Shown here: positions 5,793-9,864 of the stretch, one piece after another
Layout of the letters: each line of letters opens with the position of its first letter
How positions within the stretch are numbered: position 1 is the stretch's first letter
Assembly: GCA_013002105.1 (NCBI GenBank)
Contig: JABDKS010000844.1
Span: 1-9,864, forward strand
Reading direction: 5' to 3'
Source: Pirellulaceae bacterium
GTDB lineage: Bacteria; Planctomycetota; Planctomycetia; Pirellulales; Pirellulaceae
DNA length: 9,864 bases
Translations under genes and position numbers: made by a program
Notes under the pieces: generated by a model
Database searches by the model: none
Told to the model about the DNA's origin: nothing
The model's input: the letters and a program-made list of their open reading frames with translations, nothing else

Positions 5793-6919
5793 GTAAGCAG
5801 ACTGCTACCGATTCGCGTGGCTTGGCCGGCGTCGTGGCTGGCAAGACAGCTTTGAGCGCGGTGGGTAAGGAAGGCATGGGGCTGACTTACCGCGGATACG
5901 CGATTGAATCGCTTTGCGAATCAGCGACTTTCGAAGAGGTTGCTTGGTTGCTGTTGCGAGGCGAATTGCCGACACAGGAAGAGCTGGAGTCTTACCGATC
6001 AAAATTGCGCTCGTTGCGCGATCTGCCCGATGCGATCAAAACGATTTTGGAGCAGTTGCCCGGCGATGCGCACCCGATGGATGTGCTGCGGACGGGTTGT
6101 TCGGCGCTCGGAACGATCGAGCCGGAGTCGTCGTCGCACAGGGGTATCGATATCGCCGATCGCTTGCTGGCGGCCTTCGGGTCCATGCTGATGTATTGGC
6201 ATCATTTTCAAAACAAGGGCGTTCGGATCGAACTGAATACCGACGATCCCGCAATTGCGGGGCATTTTTTGCATCTACTACGACGTGCGTCGCCCGACGC
6301 ATTAAGCGTTCGTGTCCTGGACGCATCGTTGATCCTGTACGCGGAACACGAATTCAATGCGTCGACCTTTGCGGCTCGAATTGCGGCATCCACTTTGTCT
6401 GATTTCTATTCGGCGATCACTTGCGGGATCGGAACATTGCGTGGGCCATTGCATGGTGGAGCGAACGAAGCGGCCTACGAAATGATCAGCCAGTTCGGTG
6501 ATCCCGATCAAGCGGAGCGTGGAATATTGGAAATGCTACAGCAGAAGCAAAAGATCATGGGTTTTGGTCACCGTGTTTATCGCACGTGTGATCCCAGATC
6601 AGCGATCATCCAGCAGTGGGCCAAGCAACTTGCCCAGTCGCGCGGTGATGAATCGTTGTATGCGATTTCGGAGCGCGTCGACGAAGTCATGGCACGCGAG
6701 AAAGGGTTGTTTCCGAACCTCGATTTCTACGGCGCGACGGCCTACCACTTGCTCGGTATCCCCACGAATTTGTTCACACCCCTGTTTGTCATGGCGCGTA
6801 CGGCCGGTTGGTCTGCACACGTGTTGGAACAGCGGGCTGACAATCGATTGATCCGACCGAGTGCCCAGTACGACGGGCCGGCTACCAGGCAGGTGGTTCC
6901 CATCGATCAACGCGTATAG
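5789..6919 (+). CDS. prpC: 2-methylcitrate synthase (citrate synthase family)
   Basis: This 376-residue enzyme condenses propionyl-CoA with oxaloacetate to 2-methylcitrate. It has the citrate synthase active-site set: H222 in GPLHGGANE (219-227), H261 in GFGHRVY (258-264) and D312 in FPNLDFY (308-314). It also has AEHEFNAST (185-193) and the C-terminal arginines of DNRLIRP (351-357). Sequence and length fit the short type II PrpC group: MDVLRTG, GHFLHLL and the EQR-DN-IRPSA-Y ending all match E. coli PrpC. Some citrate synthase activity is usual in this group. The ATG at 5789 sits in an ATGA overlap with the prpB stop and has CGGAG eight bases upstream. The frame is open further 5', but that part overlaps prpB and does not resemble the family. 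Its place directly after prpB and before prpD supports the methylcitrate assignment over housekeeping GltA. Confidence 0.95.
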   Translation: MSKQTATDSRGLAGVVAGKTALSAVGKEGMGLTYRGYAIESLCESATFEEVAWLLLRGELPTQEELESYRSKLRSLRDLPDAIKTILEQLPGDAHPMDVLRTGCSALGTIEPESSSHRGIDIADRLLAAFGSMLMYWHHFQNKGVRIELNTDDPAIAGHFLHLLRRASPDALSVRVLDASLILYAEHEFNASTFAARIAASTLSDFYSAITCGIGTLRGPLHGGANEAAYEMISQFGDPDQAERGILEMLQQKQKIMGFGHRVYRTCDPRSAIIQQWAKQLAQSRGDESLYAISERVDEVMAREKGLFPNLDFYGATAYHLLGIPTNLFTPLFVMARTAGWSAHVLEQRADNRLIRPSAQYDGPATRQVVPIDQRV

Positions 6920-6954
6920 ATCTCCTTGTTGTCTTCACTTGGTAAATCGAACAA

Positions 6955-8376
6955 ATGCCAGTCGACGAAATCCTTTCGGACATCGCAAAATTCGCTTGCG
7001 AGCCTCTCCCAGCGAGCGACGAAGCTTGGGATACAGCCCGACTGTGTTTGATGGACTCGCTGGGCTGCGCTTTGTTGTCGCTCGATTATGCCGAGTGCAC
7101 CAAACTGCTTGGTCCGGTCGTCCCCGGTGCGGTGCTGGACGGCGGTGCTAGAGTTCCGGGAACCCAATACCAACTTGATCCGGTCCAAGCCGCGTTTAAT
7201 TTAGGAACCATGATTCGCTGGTTGGACTACAACGACACTTGGTTGGCCGCCGAGTGGGGGCATCCGTCGGACAACCTAGGGGCGATCTTGATGGTTGCGG
7301 ACTACTTGAATCGCAAGCATGGCGGTTCATCGCCAAGATGGACCGTCCGCGATGTTCTTGCAGCGATGATCAAGGCGCATGAGATCCAGGGTGTACTTGC
7401 CTTGGAGAATTCCTTTAATCGTGTCGGCCTGGATCACGTGTTGTTGGTGCGAATCGCGTCGACAGCCGTGGTGACACAGATGTTGGGTGGCACACGGAAG
7501 CAGATCACGGCAGCTTTGAGTCATGCGTGGATCGACGGCGGTGCGTTGCGAACGTATCGACACGCACCCAATACCGGTTCGCGAAAAAGCTGGGCGGCCG
7601 GAGATGCAACCAGTCGCGCTGTGCGTCTGTCTTTGATTGCGATGACCGATGAAATGGGTTACGCCACGCCGTTGTCGGCAGATCAATGGGGATTTCAGGA
7701 TGTTCTGTTCCGCGGGCAAACGATCCGACTGAGTCGGCCGCTGGGCTGTTATGTGATGGAAAACATTTTGTTCAAGGTTTCGTTTCCCGCTGAGTTTCAT
7801 GCGCAAACAGCCGTGGAAGCCGCGATCAAGCTGCACGACCAAGTCCGTCCGCGAGTTGACGACATTGATCGAATCGAGATCGAGACGACGGAGCCAGCGA
7901 TTCGAATCATCGATAAGACCGGGCCGTTGAAGAATCCAGCCGATCGTGATCACTGCTTACAGTACATGGTGGCGATCGGCCTCTTGCATGGCACTTTGGT
8001 GGCGGATCATTACGAACAGGAGGTCGCCGACAACCCGCAAATCGATGCGTTGCGTGACAAGATGTTGGTATCGGAAAACGCTGCCTACTCCCGTGATTAT
8101 CTTGACCCAGCGAAGCGATCGATCGCCAACTCGGTGCAGGTGTTCTTTGACGATGGAACGTGCACGGACAAAATCGAAGTGGCCTATCCACTTGGTCATC
8201 GCCGTCGTCGTGACCAAGCACGGCCCGCCTTGATCGAAAAGTTTCGCCACAACGCGGGCAGCCAATTGGCGTTGGACCGTGTTCAGATTCTGCTGAACCT
8301 CTTTTCCGATCCAAGAAAACTAGACGACATGTTGGTGGACGACTTCGTGGCGCTTTACACCGAGGAGGTGCCATGA
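6955..8376 (+). CDS. prpD: 2-methylcitrate dehydratase
   Basis: This 473-residue MmgE/PrpD-family enzyme dehydrates 2-methylcitrate to 2-methyl-cis-aconitate without an iron-sulfur cluster. Long stretches match E. coli PrpD (about 483 residues) almost residue for residue. Examples are [14 protein letters not shown] (69-82), [20 protein letters not shown] (88-107), KAHEIQG (140-146), [15 protein letters not shown] (151-165), [20 protein letters not shown] (198-217), [15 protein letters not shown] (276-290) and [15 protein letters not shown] (327-341). The ATG at 6955 is the only usable start because an in-frame TAA lies 12 bases before it. It has no clear Shine-Dalgarno site, and 35 bases separate it from the prpC stop. 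The hydration of methylaconitate to 2-methylisocitrate needs an aconitase (AcnB, or AcnD with PrpF) that is not in this window. The stop overlaps the next start by ATGA. Confidence 0.96.
   Translation: MPVDEILSDIAKFACEPLPASDEAWDTARLCLMDSLGCALLSLDYAECTKLLGPVVPGAVLDGGARVPGTQYQLDPVQAAFNLGTMIRWLDYNDTWLAAEWGHPSDNLGAILMVADYLNRKHGGSSPRWTVRDVLAAMIKAHEIQGVLALENSFNRVGLDHVLLVRIASTAVVTQMLGGTRKQITAALSHAWIDGGALRTYRHAPNTGSRKSWAAGDATSRAVRLSLIAMTDEMGYATPLSADQWGFQDVLFRGQTIRLSRPLGCYVMENILFKVSFPAEFHAQTAVEAAIKLHDQVRPRVDDIDRIEIETTEPAIRIIDKTGPLKNPADRDHCLQYMVAIGLLHGTLVADHYEQEVADNPQIDALRDKMLVSENAAYSRDYLDPAKRSIANSVQVFFDDGTCTDKIEVAYPLGHRRRRDQARPALIEKFRHNAGSQLALDRVQILLNLFSDPRKLDDMLVDDFVALYTEEVP
8363..8368 (+). promoter_or_regulatory. 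Ribosome-binding site of the carboxyltransferase gene
   Basis: A perfect AGGAGG, embedded in the last codons of prpD, lies four bases before the ATG at 8373. It is the strongest Shine-Dalgarno sequence in the window and supports the overlapping start. Confidence 0.8.
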
Positions 8377-9864
8377 CCAGTTTGCAGGCGATTACGAAAG
8401 AGTTTCAAGACGCTGAACAACAGCTACGAGATGGCAGTCGTCAAGCGGTTGCTCCCAAGCCGCTTCCGGCCGGTAAATTGTCCGTTCGCGAGCGCCTGAA
8501 ACAATTACTGGATGGCGATTGTGCATTCTTTGAGCTTGGGTTGTGGGCTGCGTGGCGGATGTACGATGCCTGGGGTGAAGTGCCGGCCGCGGGAGTGGTG
8601 ACGGGAATCGGTCGGGTTCATGGTCGGCCGACCATGGTGATTGCGAATGATTCGTCAGTGAAAGCCGGCGCGTTCTTCCCCCAGTCGGTCAAAAAGGTGC
8701 TGCGAGCGCAGCGAATTGCGCAGTTGTTTCGGCTGCCGATCTGTTACCTGGTTGATTCAGCGGGCGTTTTTCTGCCTTTGCAAGATGAGATTTTTCCCGA
8801 TGAAGATGACTTTGGCCGCATCTTTCGCAATAACGCCGTGCTGTCAGCGGTGGGTATTCCTCAGTATGCCGCCGTCATGGGCAATTGCATCGCCGGTGGG
8901 GCTTATCTACCCGTCCTGTGTGACAAAGTTTTGATGACCCAAGGGAGCCAAATGTGTTTGGCGGGACGTTCGCTTGTCAAAGCTGCGATTGGACAGGACG
9001 CCGATCCCGAACAACTCGGCGGCGCCACCATGCACTCGCAGGTCAGCGGTACCGTCGATTTTCACGAGCCCGATGACTCGACATGTTTGCAACGGTTGCG
9101 GTCATTGGTCGAACTGATCTCGGATGCACGCACGAACTCAAGCGGTGATGTATCGGCATCTACCGAACGTCCCACGGGTGATGTTTACGAACTGGTGTCT
9201 GGCGACGGTCGCAGCGAATACGACGCTCGTGATTTGTTGCGGACGATGGTTGATGCGGGGACTATGCTACTTTACAAATCCGATTACGGACCTACGCTGG
9301 TCACCGCGTTTGCCAAAATTGATGGCCGAGCGGTGGGGATTGTCGCCAACCAACGCAAACGATGCATGACCGCATCGCACGAATTACAAATCGGCGGTGT
9401 TCTGTATTCCGATGCGGTCGAAAAGGCCGCTCGTTTTGTGATGGACTGCAATCAGACCGGTCTGCCGTTGGTGTTCTTGCAAGACGTTCAAGGGTTTATG
9501 GTTGGCGTTGATGCGGAACAATCAGGAATCATTCGGTCGGGCGCCAAGTTGGTCAGCGCGGTCAGCAACAGTGTTGTCCCAAAGTTGACCGTCATCGTCG
9601 GCGGGTCGTTTGGTGCGGGCAATTATGCCTTGTGCGGAAAGGCCTATGACCCTTGGTTGATTGTCGCTTGGCCTGCAGCAAAGTATGCCGTGATGGGCGC
9701 CAAGACGGCTGCCGCTACGCTGACGGATCTAAAGATTCGTGATGCCGAACGGAGCGGGAAGCAGCTTTGCGAGCAGGAGAGAGAAAAGTTGCACGAAGCA
9801 ATTCGACGACGCTACGAAGAACAAACGGACATTCGTTACGGTGCGGCACGTGGTTGGGTTGATG
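8373..9864 (+). CDS. Acyl-CoA carboxylase carboxyltransferase (beta) subunit, methylcrotonyl/geranyl-CoA type, 3'-partial
   Basis: 497 codons are present and the frame is still open at the window end. Family members are about 535 residues, so some 40 are missing. The enzyme would transfer carboxyl from biotin to an acyl-CoA and needs a biotin carboxylase/BCCP partner, not seen here. The N-terminal crotonase-fold half has [18 protein letters not shown] (91-108), LRAQRIAQ (110-117), [16 protein letters not shown] (127-142) and AGGAYLP (174-180). The C-terminal half has [15 protein letters not shown] (364-378) and [17 protein letters not shown] (409-425). ANDxxVKx[10 protein letters not shown] and SFGAGNY...CG-AY are hallmarks of the methylcrotonyl/geranyl-CoA branch, not of propionyl-CoA carboxylase beta. 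It departs from typical MCC at DSAGVF (usually DSGGAF) and [10 protein letters not shown] (441-450, usually MGGEQAANVL), so its substrate is uncertain. ATGA overlap and a strong Shine-Dalgarno site couple it to prpD. Confidence 0.9.
   Translation, partial: MTSLQAITKEFQDAEQQLRDGSRQAVAPKPLPAGKLSVRERLKQLLDGDCAFFELGLWAAWRMYDAWGEVPAAGVVTGIGRVHGRPTMVIANDSSVKAGAFFPQSVKKVLRAQRIAQLFRLPICYLVDSAGVFLPLQDEIFPDEDDFGRIFRNNAVLSAVGIPQYAAVMGNCIAGGAYLPVLCDKVLMTQGSQMCLAGRSLVKAAIGQDADPEQLGGATMHSQVSGTVDFHEPDDSTCLQRLRSLVELISDARTNSSGDVSASTERPTGDVYELVSGDGRSEYDARDLLRTMVDAGTMLLYKSDYGPTLVTAFAKIDGRAVGIVANQRKRCMTASHELQIGGVLYSDAVEKAARFVMDCNQTGLPLVFLQDVQGFMVGVDAEQSGIIRSGAKLVSAVSNSVVPKLTVIVGGSFGAGNYALCGKAYDPWLIVAWPAAKYAVMGAKTAAATLTDLKIRDAERSGKQLCEQEREKLHEAIRRRYEEQTDIRYGAARGWVD

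Noticed and set aside
5488..5877. A 129-codon minus-strand frame spanning the prpB-prpC junction
   Set aside because: It is antisense to two well-identified genes, its translation shows no family resemblance and it has no supporting start signal.
8373..9864. Propionyl-CoA carboxylase beta subunit as the product of the last gene
   Set aside because: Context suggests it, but the motifs (ANDxxVKx[18 protein letters not shown]...CG-AY) belong to the methylcrotonyl/geranyl-CoA branch.

Overview
The window reads as a chromosomal metabolic locus of a bacterium with moderate GC (roughly 55% by eye), dense gene packing and several starts with poor Shine-Dalgarno sites. These traits and the gene content fit a planctomycete of the Rhodopirellula/Pirellulaceae type, but this is an inference from style; no rRNA or other phylogenetic marker is present. 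No mobile element, tRNA, rRNA or CRISPR array was seen. No stretch above 300 bases lacks a gene; the largest gap is the roughly 210-base divergent intergenic region.

Left arm (minus strand, read from about 4612 down to 64): three genes in one probable operon with gaps of 18 and 28 bases. First is the large catalytic subunit of a coenzyme B12-dependent acyl-CoA mutase. Its specificity residues (Phe78, Gln196) are those of isobutyryl-CoA mutase rather than methylmalonyl-CoA mutase. Second is a fusion of the B12-binding small subunit with a MeaB-like G-protein chaperone, the same domain order as the N-terminal half of IcmF. Third is an AMP-forming acyl-CoA synthetase.

Right arm (plus strand, 4824 to the window end): prpB (2-methylisocitrate lyase), prpC (2-methylcitrate synthase), prpD (2-methylcitrate dehydratase) and a biotin-dependent carboxyltransferase of the methylcrotonyl/geranyl-CoA carboxylase type, which runs off the end. 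ATGA start-stop overlaps link prpB-prpC and prpD-carboxylase.

Between the arms lies a divergent control region with a perfect TATAAT, an A-tract, and a nested hairpin followed by seven T just before the prpB ribosome-binding site.

Together the locus looks like a short- and branched-chain acyl-CoA catabolic module. The synthetase activates an acid, the mutase rearranges a branched acyl-CoA, the Prp enzymes burn propionyl-CoA to pyruvate and succinate, and the carboxylase serves a leucine/isoprenoid-like branch. The most unusual points are the 'split IcmF' architecture, the altered G4 motif of its GTPase domain, atypical residues in the mutase, and the pairing of all this with a methylcitrate operon.
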